Assembly (NCBI RefSeq): GCF_900106065.1 | Contig: NZ_LT629796.1 | Location: 3,689,501-3,753,500 of the forward strand | Direction of reading: 5' to 3' | Source: Pseudomonas mandelii | GTDB taxonomy: Bacteria; Pseudomonadota; Gammaproteobacteria; Pseudomonadales; Pseudomonadaceae | DNA length: 64,000 nt | Shown here: piece by piece, positions 28,950 through 37,920 of the stretch | How the letters are laid out: every line of letters begins with the position of its first letter | Numbering within the stretch: the first letter of the stretch is position 1 | Notes under the pieces: model-generated | Told to the model about the DNA's origin: nothing | The model's database searches: none | What the model saw: the letters and a program-made list of their open reading frames with translations, nothing else | Translations under genes and position numbers: made by a program

Positions 28950-31058
28950 ATGACCAAGACTCTCCATCACCGTGCCTGCCACCTGTGTGAAGCCATCTGC
29001 GGCCTGACCATCGAGACCTCCGAGGTCGAAGGCAATGGCGTGCAGATCACCTCAATCAAGGGTGACCCGCTGGATACGTTCAGTCGTGGGCACATCTGCC
29101 CCAAGGCGGTTGCCCTGCAAGACATCCAGAACGATCCGGATCGCCTGCGTCAGCCGATGTTGCGAGTGGGCAGCGAATGGCAGCCTATCGAGTGGCAAGA
29201 CGCTTTCAGCCTGGTCGCTGAACGCCTGGCGGCGATTCAGGAGCATCACGGGCAGAATGCGGTGGCGGTTTATCAAGGCAACCCCAGCGTGCACAACTAT
29301 GGCTTGATGACCCACAGCAATTATTTCCTGGGCCTGCTGAAAACCCGCAACCGGTTTTCCGCGACCTCGGTCGATCAGTTGCCTCATCACTTGACCAGCC
29401 ATTTGATGTACGGCCACGGCTTGCTGCTGCCGATTCCGGACATCGACAACACCGATTTCATGTTGATCCTCGGGGGCAATCCCCTGGCCTCCAACGGCAG
29501 CATCATGACCGTGCCGGATGTGGAGAAGCGCCTGAAGGCGATTCAGGCCAGGGGCGGCAAAGTGGTGGTGGTCGATCCGCGCCGCAGCGAAACGGCAGCG
29601 ATAGCCGATCAGCATCTGTTCGTGCGCCCCGGTGGCGATGCGGCGCTGTTGTTCGGGTTGCTCAATACCTTGTTCGCAGAAGGTCTGACCCGCGACAGCC
29701 ATTTGCCGGTCGACGGTCTGGATGAAGTCCGTCAGGCGATCAGCACGTTCACTGCCGACACGATGAGCCCCTTGTGCGCGGTGCCGGCAGAACAGATTCG
29801 TCAATTGGCCCGGGATTTCGCGGCGGCGCCGACAGCGGTCTGCTATGGCCGGATGGGCGTCTCGACCCAAGCCTTCGGCACGCTGTGTCATTGGCTGGTG
29901 CAACTGATCAACCTGGTCACCGGCAACCTCGACCGCGTCGGCGGTGCCTTGTGCACTGAACCTGCGGTGGATCTGGTGGCCTCGACGTCGGGTGGGCATT
30001 TCAATCTGTGGCAGAGCCGGGTGTCCGGGCGTCCCGAGTACGGTGGTGAGTTGCCGGTGTCGGCCCTGGCGGAAGAGATGCTGACGGGCGGGGAAGGGCA
30101 GGTTCGTGCGCTGATCACCGTGGCCGGCAATCCGGTGCTGTCCACACCCAATGGCCGGCAACTGGAACAGGCGCTGGACGGTCTGGAGTTCATGGTCAGC
30201 ATCGACCTGTACATCAATGAAACCACGCGCTATGCCGACCTGATCCTGCCGTCGACTTCCGCACTGGAAAACGATCACTACGACACCACGTTCAACATGT
30301 TCGCGGTGCGCAACGTCACCCGTTTCAACCGGGCGATCCTGGGCAAGCCCGAAGGTGCATTGCATGACTGGGAGATCTTTGTCGGCCTGGCCCAGGCTTT
30401 TGCGGCGAAGACCGGCAAGGAGCTGAAACCGACCATTGCACCGGCGCAGATGATCGATCGTGGGCTGCGGATGGGGCTTTATGGCGATGCCTCGGCGCAC
30501 AAGCTTTCGTTGGCGACGCTGTTCGATCACCCGCACGGCGTCGATCTGGGCGCGCTCAAATCGAACCTGGCGCCACGCCTGAAAACCGCCAACCAGCGAG
30601 TCCAGGCCGCGCCGGCTGCGATTCTCGCTGACCTTGCCCGTTTCGCCGCGCTGCAAGCACCGGCTGCCGACGAATTGCTGATGATTGGTCGTCGCCATGT
30701 GCGCAGCAACAACTCGTGGATGCACAACTATCACCGTCTGGTGAAGGGCAAGCCGCGCCATCAATTGTTGATGCACCCGGATGACCTGGCCAGTCGTGGA
30801 CTCGGTGACGGGCAGCGCGTGCGGGTCAGTTCGCGGGTCGGTGTGATCGAAGTGGAAGTGCTCGCCAGCCTGGACATGATGAAAGGCGTGGTCAGTCTTC
30901 CTCACGGTTGGGGGCATGCACGGCCCGGCGTGCAGATGACGATCGCCAGTAGTCAACCGGGCTCCAGCGCCAACGACCTGACCGATGAATGTCAGCTCGA
31001 CGAGTTGTCGGGGAATGCTGCGTTGAACGGTGTTCCGGTGACGGTGGCGGCGGCTTGA
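28950..31058 (+). CDS. Molybdopterin-dependent oxidoreductase with [4Fe-4S] cluster
   Basis: A 702-residue enzyme of the DMSO reductase/formate dehydrogenase superfamily. Cys10, Cys13, Cys17 and Cys50 (CHLCEAIC and GHICPKA) bind a 4Fe-4S cluster; ILGGNPLASNG and VVVDPRRSETA hold one guanine dinucleotide, and the C-terminal third (from about residue 580) is the cofactor-binding barrel (LMHPDDLASRGLGDG). No twin-arginine signal is visible, so it is cytoplasmic. Where a Cys or Sec metal ligand is usual, the sequence is SATSVDQLPHH, with only Ser or Asp available. It stands alone, without subunits, upstream of grxD; the substrate is unknown. Confidence 0.85.
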   Translation: MTKTLHHRACHLCEAICGLTIETSEVEGNGVQITSIKGDPLDTFSRGHICPKAVALQDIQNDPDRLRQPMLRVGSEWQPIEWQDAFSLVAERLAAIQEHHGQNAVAVYQGNPSVHNYGLMTHSNYFLGLLKTRNRFSATSVDQLPHHLTSHLMYGHGLLLPIPDIDNTDFMLILGGNPLASNGSIMTVPDVEKRLKAIQARGGKVVVVDPRRSETAAIADQHLFVRPGGDAALLFGLLNTLFAEGLTRDSHLPVDGLDEVRQAISTFTADTMSPLCAVPAEQIRQLARDFAAAPTAVCYGRMGVSTQAFGTLCHWLVQLINLVTGNLDRVGGALCTEPAVDLVASTSGGHFNLWQSRVSGRPEYGGELPVSALAEEMLTGGEGQVRALITVAGNPVLSTPNGRQLEQALDGLEFMVSIDLYINETTRYADLILPSTSALENDHYDTTFNMFAVRNVTRFNRAILGKPEGALHDWEIFVGLAQAFAAKTGKELKPTIAPAQMIDRGLRMGLYGDASAHKLSLATLFDHPHGVDLGALKSNLAPRLKTANQRVQAAPAAILADLARFAALQAPAADELLMIGRRHVRSNNSWMHNYHRLVKGKPRHQLLMHPDDLASRGLGDGQRVRVSSRVGVIEVEVLASLDMMKGVVSLPHGWGHARPGVQMTIASSQPGSSANDLTDECQLDELSGNAALNGVPVTVAAA

Positions 31059-31155
31059 TTGTGTCTGTCGGGGAGACCGAGCATGGCGCTCGGGTTTCCG
31101 TTACAATGCGCCACCGTGCCGACCTCTGAGTCGGAAAGTTCAGCCGAGGTGCTCC

Positions 31156-31497
31156 ATGGATATCATCGAAACGATTAAAGAGCAGATTGCTAACAACACC
31201 ATTCTGCTTTACATGAAAGGTTCGCCGAATGCCCCGCAGTGTGGCTTCTCCGCGAAAGCCGCGCAGGCCGTGATGGCATGTGGTGAAAAGTTTGCTTACG
31301 TGGACATCCTGCAGAACCCGGAAATCCGCGCCAACCTGCCAAAATACGCCAACTGGCCAACCTTCCCGCAACTGTGGGTCGGTGGTGAGCTGGTCGGCGG
31401 TAGCGACATCATGACTGAAATGTCGGCTGATGGTTCGCTGCAGGCCACGATCAAGGCTGCCGTTGAAGCGGCTGCTGCGAACAAGACCGAAGCCTGA
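31156..31497 (+). CDS. grxD: GrxD, monothiol glutaredoxin
   Basis: A 113-residue glutaredoxin with the CGFS active site (APQCGFSAKAA) and the glutathione-binding WPTFPQLWVGGELVGGSD. Such proteins hold a 2Fe-2S cluster as a dimer with glutathione and deliver it to apoproteins. GAGG precedes the ATG. It is next to iron-storage genes in this chromosome region, fitting a common role in iron use. Confidence 0.93.
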   Translation: MDIIETIKEQIANNTILLYMKGSPNAPQCGFSAKAAQAVMACGEKFAYVDILQNPEIRANLPKYANWPTFPQLWVGGELVGGSDIMTEMSADGSLQATIKAAVEAAAANKTEA

Positions 31498-31505
31498 CCC
31501 GGTAC

Positions 31506-31599
31506 CTGTAGGCGCGAAGCTTGCTCGCGAAAGCGGTACAACATTCAGCACATAAGTTGACTGGACTACCGCTTTCGCGAGCAAGCTTCGCTCCTGCAG
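31506..31599. repeat. REP inverted pair (GCGCGAAGCTTGCTCGCGA variant)
   Basis: CTGTAGGCGCGAAGCTTGCT and its near reverse complement ending CTCCTGCAG, with a spacer of about 35 bp. The core GCGAAGCTTGCTCGCG is a third sequence variant in the window. Confidence 0.85.
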
Positions 31600-31653
31600 A
31601 TGTTTCGTCCTGAAACAGGTGCAAACCTTGTTCAGGACGAGACAAAGGGCATT

Positions 31654-31694
31654 AAAAAGCCCCGCCTCTATAAAAGAGTGCGGGGCTTTTTATT
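31654..31694. terminator. Bidirectional terminator between grxD and bfr
   Basis: AAAAAGCCCCGC, a loop of about 14 bases, GCGGGGCTTTTTATT. It ends transcription from both converging genes. Confidence 0.85.
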
Positions 31695-31718
31695 GTCTCG
31701 AGTTTAGCGGGCGCTAAC

Positions 31719-32192
31719 TTACTCTTCGCCCATCTGCGATTGCAGATAGTTCTCAAGACCGATTTTATCGATCAGGCCCAGTTGAGTTTCCAGCCAGTCG
31801 ATGTGTTCTTCTTCGGACTCAAGGATATCTTCGAGCAATTCACGGCTACCGAAGTCACCCACGGTTTCGCAATGAGCGATGGCAACCTTGAGGTCGGCAT
31901 GACCAGTTTTCTCAATACGCAGGTCGCATTCGAGCATCTCCTGGGTGTGTTCGCCGATCTGCAGCTTGCCCAGGTCCTGGACGTTCGGCAGGCCTTCGAG
32001 GAACAGGATGCGCTTGATCAGCTTGTCCGCGTGTTTCATCTCGTCGATGGATTCGTGGTATTCGTGCTTGCCGAGCTTGTTCAGACCCCAATCTTCGTAC
32101 ATGCGCGCATGCAGAAAATATTGATTGATCGCGACCAGCTCATTGGCAAGGATCTTGTTGAGATGCTGGATGACTGTAATGTCGCCTTTCAT
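31719..32192 (-). CDS. bfr: Bacterioferritin
   Basis: A 157-residue iron-storage subunit. The start is the ATG at 32192 with AGGA upstream. Ferroxidase ligands Glu18, Tyr25, Glu51 and His54 are all present, with the rest of the site in the second half ([11 protein letters not shown]). Met52, the haem ligand between subunits, is kept. Twenty-four subunits form a shell that oxidises and stores iron. The ferredoxin Bfd that reduces the haem is encoded upstream, so the two work as store and release partners. Confidence 0.95.
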   Translation of the reverse strand: MKGDITVIQHLNKILANELVAINQYFLHARMYEDWGLNKLGKHEYHESIDEMKHADKLIKRILFLEGLPNVQDLGKLQIGEHTQEMLECDLRIEKTGHADLKVAIAHCETVGDFGSRELLEDILESEEEHIDWLETQLGLIDKIGLENYLQSQMGEE

Positions 32193-32348
32193 GATGGGGT
32201 CCTGCCCTGTATTAGCTGTCAATAAGGCGGAGTTTGAGCCGCACAACTAAGAGTGTCAAACCTAAGTTATTGAAACTTAAATGAAAATTAATCGGAATAA
32301 GAATGTTTGTGTTCCGCGTCTGGAGCGTAAGCAGTTGATTTTCAGACA

Positions 32349-32380
32349 TAAAAAAACCGGACATCAAGTCCGGTTCTTTG
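32349..32380 (-). terminator. Terminator of bfd
   Basis: On the minus strand: AACCGGAC, loop TTGAT, GTCCGGTT followed by a run of Ts. Confidence 0.85.
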
Positions 32381-32391
32381 GAATAGGGTAG

Positions 32392-32610
32392 TTACGCGGC
32401 AGTAAATTCTACAGGGAAAGGAATCGCAGCCTGGGCCGATTGCAATTTGGTCAGGGTTTCACGCACCACTTCCTTGGCAAGGCAGGCGCATTTACCGCAT
32501 TGGCTGGCTACGCCAGTGGCCTGGCGGACTTCTTTGTAGCTGCAGCAACCTTCATAGATTGCATCGCGGATTTGACCGTCGGTGACGCCAGTGCAGAGGC
32601 AGACATACAT
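32392..32610 (-). CDS. bfd: Bfd, bacterioferritin-associated ferredoxin
   Basis: A 72-residue 2Fe-2S protein with Cys4 and Cys6 (MYVCLCTGVTDGQI) and a second pair in ASQCGKCACL near residues 38-41. It docks on bacterioferritin and passes electrons through the haem to release stored iron. A Fur box lies about 50 bp upstream, so it is induced in iron starvation, and a terminator separates it from bfr, which is thus controlled apart. Confidence 0.95.
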   Translation of the reverse strand: MYVCLCTGVTDGQIRDAIYEGCCSYKEVRQATGVASQCGKCACLAKEVVRETLTKLQSAQAAIPFPVEFTAA

Positions 32611-32658
32611 AAGCTAAGAACCGTCGCTGGTGGTGACTCAGTTGCGATGGATCTTAAT

Positions 32659-32677
32659 GTTAACGAGAATGATTGTC
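32659..32677 (-). promoter_or_regulatory. Fur box upstream of bfd
   Basis: On the minus strand, GACAATCATTCTCGTTAAC matches the 19-bp consensus GATAATGATAATCATTATC at 13 positions. Confidence 0.7.
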
Positions 32678-32925
32678 AAAGTGCTTTCTGAAAGCTTCGC
32701 GTTATAAGCGAGTATGACTGACGAACGGTTTTCATCCGGGCTTCTGCCATCACCTGTCGCGACGACCAATTTGACGCGCGGTTGAAAAACCGTTGAGGAC
32801 AGCCCAAAAACGCCGTGTATGATGGTCGGTCCTTGCGAAGGGGGGCGTGTCACAGGGCTGTCGCCTGAGGGTGGCAGGCTGACACGAACCCAGTTCTTCA
32901 CGATATATAGACCAGGAGATATTCA

Positions 32926-33528
32926 ATGAGCGTACTCGTAGGCAAACAAGCCCCGGACTTCACCGTACCTGCCGTCCTCGGCAATGGCGAAATCGTTGAC
33001 AGCTACACCTTGTCCTCGGCCATCAAAGGCAAATACGGCCTGGTGTTCTTCTACCCACTGGACTTCACCTTCGTTTGCCCGTCCGAGCTGATCGCTCTGG
33101 ACAACCGCATGGCTGACTTCAAGGCGCGCAACGTTGAAGTGGTCGCGGTGTCGATCGATTCGCACTTCACCCACAACGCATGGCGCAACACCCCGGTGAA
33201 CAATGGCGGTATCGGCCAGGTTCGTTACACCATGGCTGCCGACATGAAGCACGAAATCGCCAAGGCCTACGACGTTGAGTCCGAAGGCGGCGTGGCTTTC
33301 CGTGGCGCGTTCCTGATCGACGACAAAGGCGTTGTCCGTTCGCAGATCATCAACGACCTGCCGCTGGGCCGTAACATGGAAGAGCTGATCCGTCTGGTCG
33401 ACGCGCTGCAATTCCACGAAGAGCACGGCGAAGTCTGCCCTGCCAACTGGAAAAAAGGCGACAAAGGCATGACGGCTTCGACCGAAGGCGTCGCGGCTTA
33501 CCTGACCGAGAACGCTGCTGCGCTGTAA
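32926..33528 (+). CDS. tsaA: 2-Cys peroxiredoxin (AhpC/TSA family)
   Basis: A 200-residue peroxidase. Peroxidatic Cys51 is in DFTFVCPSEL; the resolving cysteine is in HGEVCPANW near residue 171. It reduces hydrogen peroxide and organic peroxides in the cytoplasm. It is the thioredoxin-type enzyme found next to bfd-bfr in pseudomonads, distinct from the AhpCF pair, and no ahpF is nearby. The 315 bp gap before it (32611-32925) carries the bfd promoter and Fur box at one end; I see no strong OxyR site. A terminator follows. Confidence 0.9.
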   Translation: MSVLVGKQAPDFTVPAVLGNGEIVDSYTLSSAIKGKYGLVFFYPLDFTFVCPSELIALDNRMADFKARNVEVVAVSIDSHFTHNAWRNTPVNNGGIGQVRYTMAADMKHEIAKAYDVESEGGVAFRGAFLIDDKGVVRSQIINDLPLGRNMEELIRLVDALQFHEEHGEVCPANWKKGDKGMTASTEGVAAYLTENAAAL

Positions 33529-33544
33529 GGCACGTTCGAGGCAT

Positions 33545-33576
33545 AAAAAAACCGGCCACTGAGGCCGGTTTTTTTA
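33545..33576. terminator. Bidirectional terminator between the peroxiredoxin gene and rnt
   Basis: AAAAAACCGGCC, loop ACTGA, GGCCGGTTTTTTT. Confidence 0.9.
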
Positions 33577-33603
33577 TGGTTGGGAGAAATTCAGCGACCG
33601 GGA

Positions 33604-34281
33604 TCAGTCGTTGAAGTCTTCCCAGCCGCCCATTTGTTTCCAGCGATTGACGATGCCGCAGAACAGCTCGGCCGTCTTCTCGGTGTCGTAGCGCGCCGAG
33701 TGAGCCTCACGACCGTCGAAGTCGATGTCCGCCGCCTGGCAAGCCTTGGCCAGTACGGTTTGACCGTAAGCCAGGCCAGCGAGGGTCGCGGTATCGAAAC
33801 TGGAGAATGGGTGAAACGGGTTACGTTTCATGTCCAGGCGTGCGACAGCGGCGTTGAGGAAACCCAGGTCAAAGCTGCTGTTGTGCCCAACCAGAATTGC
33901 CCGTTTGCAGCCGTTGGCTTTCAGGGCCTTGCGGATACCACGGAAGATATCGGTCAGGGCCGTTTCTTCGCTCACCGCCATACGCAGCGGGTGATCGAGT
34001 TTGATCCCGGTGAATTCCAGCGCCGCGGCTTCAATGTTCGCGCCTTCAAAAGGTTCGACGCGGAAGAAATAGGTGTGATCGGGATACACAAAGCCTTTTT
34101 CATCCATGGCGATCGTGGTCGCGGCGATTTCCAGCAGGGCGTCAGTGGCAGAGTTGAAACCACCGGTTTCAACGTCGACAACAACTGGCAGGTATCCACG
34201 GAAGCGCTCAGCCATGGGGTGGCGCGAACCACCTCCGCCGCCTTGACCGTCCTGTTCGTCGTCGAAATGGTCTTCACTCAC
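33604..34281 (-). CDS. rnt: Ribonuclease T
   Basis: A 225-residue DEDDh exonuclease. Exo I is [10 protein letters not shown], Exo [14 protein letters not shown], and Exo [17 protein letters not shown], with catalytic Asp, Glu, Asp, His and Asp all present. It trims the CCA end and precursor 3' ends of tRNA and 5S/23S rRNA as a dimer. The glycine-rich N-terminus ([16 protein letters not shown]) is a short extension before the usual start region. It overlaps pyrC by four bases. Confidence 0.93.
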   Translation of the reverse strand: MSEDHFDDEQDGQGGGGGSRHPMAERFRGYLPVVVDVETGGFNSATDALLEIAATTIAMDEKGFVYPDHTYFFRVEPFEGANIEAAALEFTGIKLDHPLRMAVSEETALTDIFRGIRKALKANGCKRAILVGHNSSFDLGFLNAAVARLDMKRNPFHPFSSFDTATLAGLAYGQTVLAKACQAADIDFDGREAHSARYDTEKTAELFCGIVNRWKQMGGWEDFND

Positions 34282-35324
34282 GCGTGTTCCTCCAGCAGGC
34301 GCCAGCGCAGTTTTTCACCGGCGCGCAGCGGGATTACGGTCAGCTCGCCAAATGGCAGGCTGGTTGGGGCGGTCCACTCATCGCGGACCAGGGTGATGCG
34401 ATCGGTGTTCACCGGCAGGCCATAGAAGCGCGGGCCGTTGAGGCTGGCGAAGGCTTCAAGCTTGTCCAGCGCGTTGCGTTGTTCAAAGGCTTCGGCGTAC
34501 ATCTCGATCGCCGCATAAGCGGTGTAGCAACCGGCACAGCCGCAGGCCGCTTCTTTGGCGTGCTGGGCGTGAGGCGCCGAGTCGGTGCCGAGGAAGAACT
34601 TGTTGCTGCCGCTGGTGGCGGCGTCGAGCAGGGCTTCCTGGTGGGTGTTGCGCTTGAGGATCGGCAGGCAATAGAAGTGTGGCCGAATCCCGCCCACCAG
34701 CATGTGATTGCGGTTGTACAGCAGGTGATGCACGGTGATGGTCGCGCCAACGTTGGCCGAAGCCTCGTTGACGAACTGCACGGCGTCCGCGGTGGTGATG
34801 TGTTCAAACACCACTTTGAGCGTCGGGAAACGCTCGACCACACGACGCATATGCTCATCGATGAAGATTTTTTCGCGGTCGAACACATCGACATCGCCGC
34901 GGGTGACTTCACCGTGAATCAGCAAGGGCATCCCGACGTCGGCCATGGCCTCAAGTGCAGGGAAGATCTTGTCGATACTGGTGACACCCGAGTCCGAGTT
35001 GGTGGTCGCGCCGGCCGGGTACAGCTTGGCGGCGTAAACGAAACCGCTGGCCTTGGCCTCGCGAATTTCGTCGGGCTGGGTGCGGTCTGTCAGGTACAGC
35101 ACCATCAACGGTTCGAAACGACTGCCGGCCGGACGTGCAGCGAGAATCCGCTGGCGATAGCCGTCGGCTTCAGCGGCGTTACGCACCGGAGGTACCAGGT
35201 TGGGCATGATGATGGCGCGACCAAAGGTGCGCGCGACATCCGCAACGGTATTGGTCAACACAGCACCATCGCGAAGATGAATATGCCAGTCGTCGGGACG
35301 CAGCAGGGTCAGGCGGTCGGACAT
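34278..35324 (-). CDS. pyrC: PyrC, dihydroorotase
   Basis: A 348-residue zinc amidohydrolase of the E. coli PyrC type. The metal ligands are HIHLRD near residues 14-18, the carboxylated Lys in [14 protein letters not shown], the His in LLIHGEV and the Asp in [12 protein letters not shown]. It cyclises carbamoyl aspartate to dihydroorotate in pyrimidine synthesis. It is coupled to rnt by an ATGA overlap. It is divergent from motY, with 157 bp between them. Confidence 0.95.
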   Translation of the reverse strand: MSDRLTLLRPDDWHIHLRDGAVLTNTVADVARTFGRAIIMPNLVPPVRNAAEADGYRQRILAARPAGSRFEPLMVLYLTDRTQPDEIREAKASGFVYAAKLYPAGATTNSDSGVTSIDKIFPALEAMADVGMPLLIHGEVTRGDVDVFDREKIFIDEHMRRVVERFPTLKVVFEHITTADAVQFVNEASANVGATITVHHLLYNRNHMLVGGIRPHFYCLPILKRNTHQEALLDAATSGSNKFFLGTDSAPHAQHAKEAACGCAGCYTAYAAIEMYAEAFEQRNALDKLEAFASLNGPRFYGLPVNTDRITLVRDEWTAPTSLPFGELTVIPLRAGEKLRWRLLEEHA

Positions 35325-35391
35325 GAGGGGATTCCAGGCGGGTCAAACTCTGGGGAATGCTACCGGAAAAGACTCTCTCAGGCACTCGCTA

Positions 35392-35418
35392 TCAAGTTTT
35401 GCAGGAAGCTTCCGATAT
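35392..35418 (+). promoter_or_regulatory. Sigma-28 (FliA) promoter of motY
   Basis: TCAAGTTT-N11-TCCGATAT, against TAAAGTTT-N11-GCCGATAA with exact spacing. It is about 65 bp upstream of the motY start, so motY should be a late flagellar gene. Confidence 0.75.
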
Positions 35419-35481
35419 CCAACAGGTATGCCGTAAATATGTGTGTCGGTCTTTTTGTTGTAGAAGCCAGTGGAGCCTCCC

Positions 35482-36390
35482 GTGCGCCAGCGTTATTTAG
35501 CCTTGCTCAGTGTGTTTGCCAGCCTCCCTGCGATGGCGCTCACTTTCCAGACACGTCTGGAGAGCATCGAGTGGACGGTCGAAGGTGACAAGTTCGAATG
35601 CCGCCTGACTCAACCGATTACCGATTTCGGTTCGGGTGAATTCGTGCGCCGCGCCGGCGAGCAGGCGACGTTTCGTCTGAAAGCCTACAACGCGATGATC
35701 GGTGGCGGTTCAGCAACCCTGCTGGCGGCGGCTGCGCCGTGGCAACCGGGACGTGGCGACATCAATCTGGGATCGGTGAGAATCGGCAGCGGCAACGTGT
35801 TGTTCAACAGTTCGCAAGTTCAGGCCGGTCGCCTGATCAGCGGGTTGATGGACGGCCGCAGTCCGGTCATCCGGCATTCCTCTGGTGATGGCCGCGTCTC
35901 TGAAGTGCGCCTGTTGCCGGTCAAGTTCAGCAAGGCCTTCAACGAATACCAGGGTTGCGTGGCGAAACTGCTGCCGAAGAATTTCGAGCAGGTCAAACAG
36001 TCCGAGATCGGTTTCCCGGGTGAAGGCGTTGATCTTGATTCGCAAGCCAAGGCGCAGTTGCAGGTGATGCTGGAGTTCATGAAAGCGGATCCGACGGTCA
36101 ATCACATCGAACTCGACGGGCACTCCGACAACAGCGGCAATCGCCTGACCAACCGCGAGCTGTCACGCCGCCGGGCGTTGGCGGTGATGGACTATTTCAA
36201 GGCCAATGGCATCCAGGAATCGCAGATCACCCTGCGTTTCCACGGTGAGCGCTACCCTGTGGCGCCGAACACCAGCGCCGCCAACCGCGCGAAGAATCGC
36301 CGGGTCGCGGTGCGCCTGGAGCGGGTGGCACCGACCGAGAAAGTCGCGCCTCAAACCACGACGCCGGGAAGCTCTTCGGCGACATCCTGA
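35482..36390 (+). CDS. motY: MotY, OmpA-domain flagellar motor protein
   Basis: A 302-residue exported protein. The start is the GTG at 35482, seven bases after GGAG, giving a signal peptide MRQRYLALLSVFASLPAMA. The N-terminal half is the MotY-specific stator-recruiting domain (ECRLTQPITDFGSGEF); the C-terminal half (from about residue 165) is OmpA-like, with LDGHSDNSGN and NRELSRRRA binding peptidoglycan. It forms the T ring that keeps the stators in place. A sigma-28 promoter lies upstream. It is followed by argG, whose ArgR boxes show it is separately controlled. Confidence 0.9.
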   Translation: MRQRYLALLSVFASLPAMALTFQTRLESIEWTVEGDKFECRLTQPITDFGSGEFVRRAGEQATFRLKAYNAMIGGGSATLLAAAAPWQPGRGDINLGSVRIGSGNVLFNSSQVQAGRLISGLMDGRSPVIRHSSGDGRVSEVRLLPVKFSKAFNEYQGCVAKLLPKNFEQVKQSEIGFPGEGVDLDSQAKAQLQVMLEFMKADPTVNHIELDGHSDNSGNRLTNRELSRRRALAVMDYFKANGIQESQITLRFHGERYPVAPNTSAANRAKNRRVAVRLERVAPTEKVAPQTTTPGSSSATS

Positions 36391-36423
36391 GTTTGCTGAA
36401 TTCGTCGCTCGCTCGACAGAATC

Positions 36424-36460
36424 TGTCGCTTCGTCGTCATAAGCTGTCGCGCCTCTGTAA
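36424..36460. promoter_or_regulatory. Tandem ArgR boxes upstream of argG
   Basis: TGTCGC at 36424 and again at 36445, 21 bp apart (two helical turns). The second is followed by N8-AA, matching the ArgR core consensus; the first is followed by CA instead of AA. Confidence 0.7.
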
Positions 36461-36519
36461 ATTATTCCGTATGACCGGTAGACTTCACGGCTTTCCGTAG
36501 AACCCCGTGGAGTGATGGC

Positions 36520-37737
36520 ATGGCGGACGTAAACAAGGTCGTTCTGGCGTATTCCGGCGGCCTGGACACTTCGGTGATCCTCAAGTGGCTGCAGGATACT
36601 TATAACTGTGAAGTGGTGACCTTTACCGCTGACCTGGGTCAGGGCGAAGAGGTTGAACCTGCACGCGCCAAGGCTCAGGCCATGGGCGTGAAAGAGATCT
36701 ACATCGACGATCTGCGCGAAGAATTCGTGCGCGATTTCGTTTTCCCGATGTTCCGCGCCAACACCGTTTACGAAGGCGAGTACCTGCTGGGTACTTCCAT
36801 CGCTCGCCCGTTGATCGCCAAACGCCTGATCGAAATCGCCAACGAAACCGGCGCTGACGCCATTTCCCACGGCGCCACCGGCAAGGGTAACGACCAGGTT
36901 CGTTTCGAACTGGGCGCCTACGCACTGAAGCCTGGCGTGAAAGTGATCGCCCCTTGGCGCGAATGGGACCTGCTCTCCCGTGAAAAGCTGATGGATTATG
37001 CTGAAAAGCACAATATCCCGATCGAGCGTCACGGCAAGAAAAAGTCCCCGTACTCGATGGATGCCAACCTGCTGCACATTTCCTATGAAGGCGGCGTGCT
37101 GGAAGACACCTGGACCGAGCACGAAGAAGACATGTGGAAATGGACCGTCTCCCCGGAGAAGGCTCCAGACAAGGCGCAGTACCTGGAACTGACCTACCGC
37201 AACGGCGACATCGTGGCACTGGACGGCGTCGAAATGACCCCGGCCACCGTGCTGGCGACCCTGAACCGTATCGGTGGCGAACACGGTATCGGCCGTCTCG
37301 ACATCGTCGAGAACCGTTACGTGGGCATGAAGTCCCGTGGTTGCTACGAAACTCCTGGCGGCACCATCATGCTGCGCGCTCACCGTGCGATCGAATCGAT
37401 CACTCTGGACCGCGAAGTGGCTCACCTCAAAGACGAGCTGATGCCTAAATACGCCAGCCTGATCTACACCGGTTACTGGTGGAGCCCTGAGCGTCTGATG
37501 CTGCAGCAGATGATCGATGCGTCCCAGGCACACGTGAACGGCGTTGTGCGCCTGAAGCTGTACAAGGGCAATGTGATCGTCACCGGTCGCAAGTCCGACG
37601 AATCGTTGTTCGATGCCAACATCGCGACCTTCGAAGAAGACGGCGGCGCCTATAACCAGGCCGACGCAGCGGGCTTCATCAAGCTCAACGCCTTGCGCAT
37701 GCGCATTGCTGCGAACAAAGGCCGGAAGCTTTTCTGA
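36520..37737 (+). CDS. argG: ArgG, argininosuccinate synthase
   Basis: A 405-residue ATP pyrophosphatase with the PP-loop [13 protein letters not shown] at residues 6-18 and the [13 protein letters not shown] citrulline-site signature. It joins citrulline, made by ArgF also in this window, to aspartate in the cytoplasm. GGAG precedes the ATG. Tandem ArgR boxes lie 60-95 bp upstream. Length and motifs are normal. A symmetrical hairpin follows. Confidence 0.95.
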   Translation: MADVNKVVLAYSGGLDTSVILKWLQDTYNCEVVTFTADLGQGEEVEPARAKAQAMGVKEIYIDDLREEFVRDFVFPMFRANTVYEGEYLLGTSIARPLIAKRLIEIANETGADAISHGATGKGNDQVRFELGAYALKPGVKVIAPWREWDLLSREKLMDYAEKHNIPIERHGKKKSPYSMDANLLHISYEGGVLEDTWTEHEEDMWKWTVSPEKAPDKAQYLELTYRNGDIVALDGVEMTPATVLATLNRIGGEHGIGRLDIVENRYVGMKSRGCYETPGGTIMLRAHRAIESITLDREVAHLKDELMPKYASLIYTGYWWSPERLMLQQMIDASQAHVNGVVRLKLYKGNVIVTGRKSDESLFDANIATFEEDGGAYNQADAAGFIKLNALRMRIAANKGRKLF

Positions 37738-37768
37738 GATCTTTGAAGCTGCAACGACGGTAATGGAA

Positions 37769-37796
37769 ATGTGGCCTTGTCAGTGACAAGGCCACA
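37769..37796. terminator. Hairpin after argG
   Basis: GTGGCCTTGTCA pairs perfectly with TGACAAGGCCAC. The T-run is short, so termination strength is uncertain. Confidence 0.65.
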
Positions 37797-37920
37797 TTTC
37801 TGAAAGAGGGATTTTTCCTGCCGGGTATCATGTATCAACTTTCTTGTTGTTGTTACAAATAAGCTTTCGTCTGCTTTACTCTCCGACTGCCCGTCGCAAT
37901 CGGTCTTCTGCTATTGGCGT

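Noticed and set aside
29052-30956. 634-codon open frame opposite the molybdopterin enzyme
   Set aside because: Antisense image, rich in His, Gln and Arg, with no start signals.
36163-37533. 456-codon open frame opposite motY and argG
   Set aside because: It runs across two real genes and the ArgR control region in antisense.
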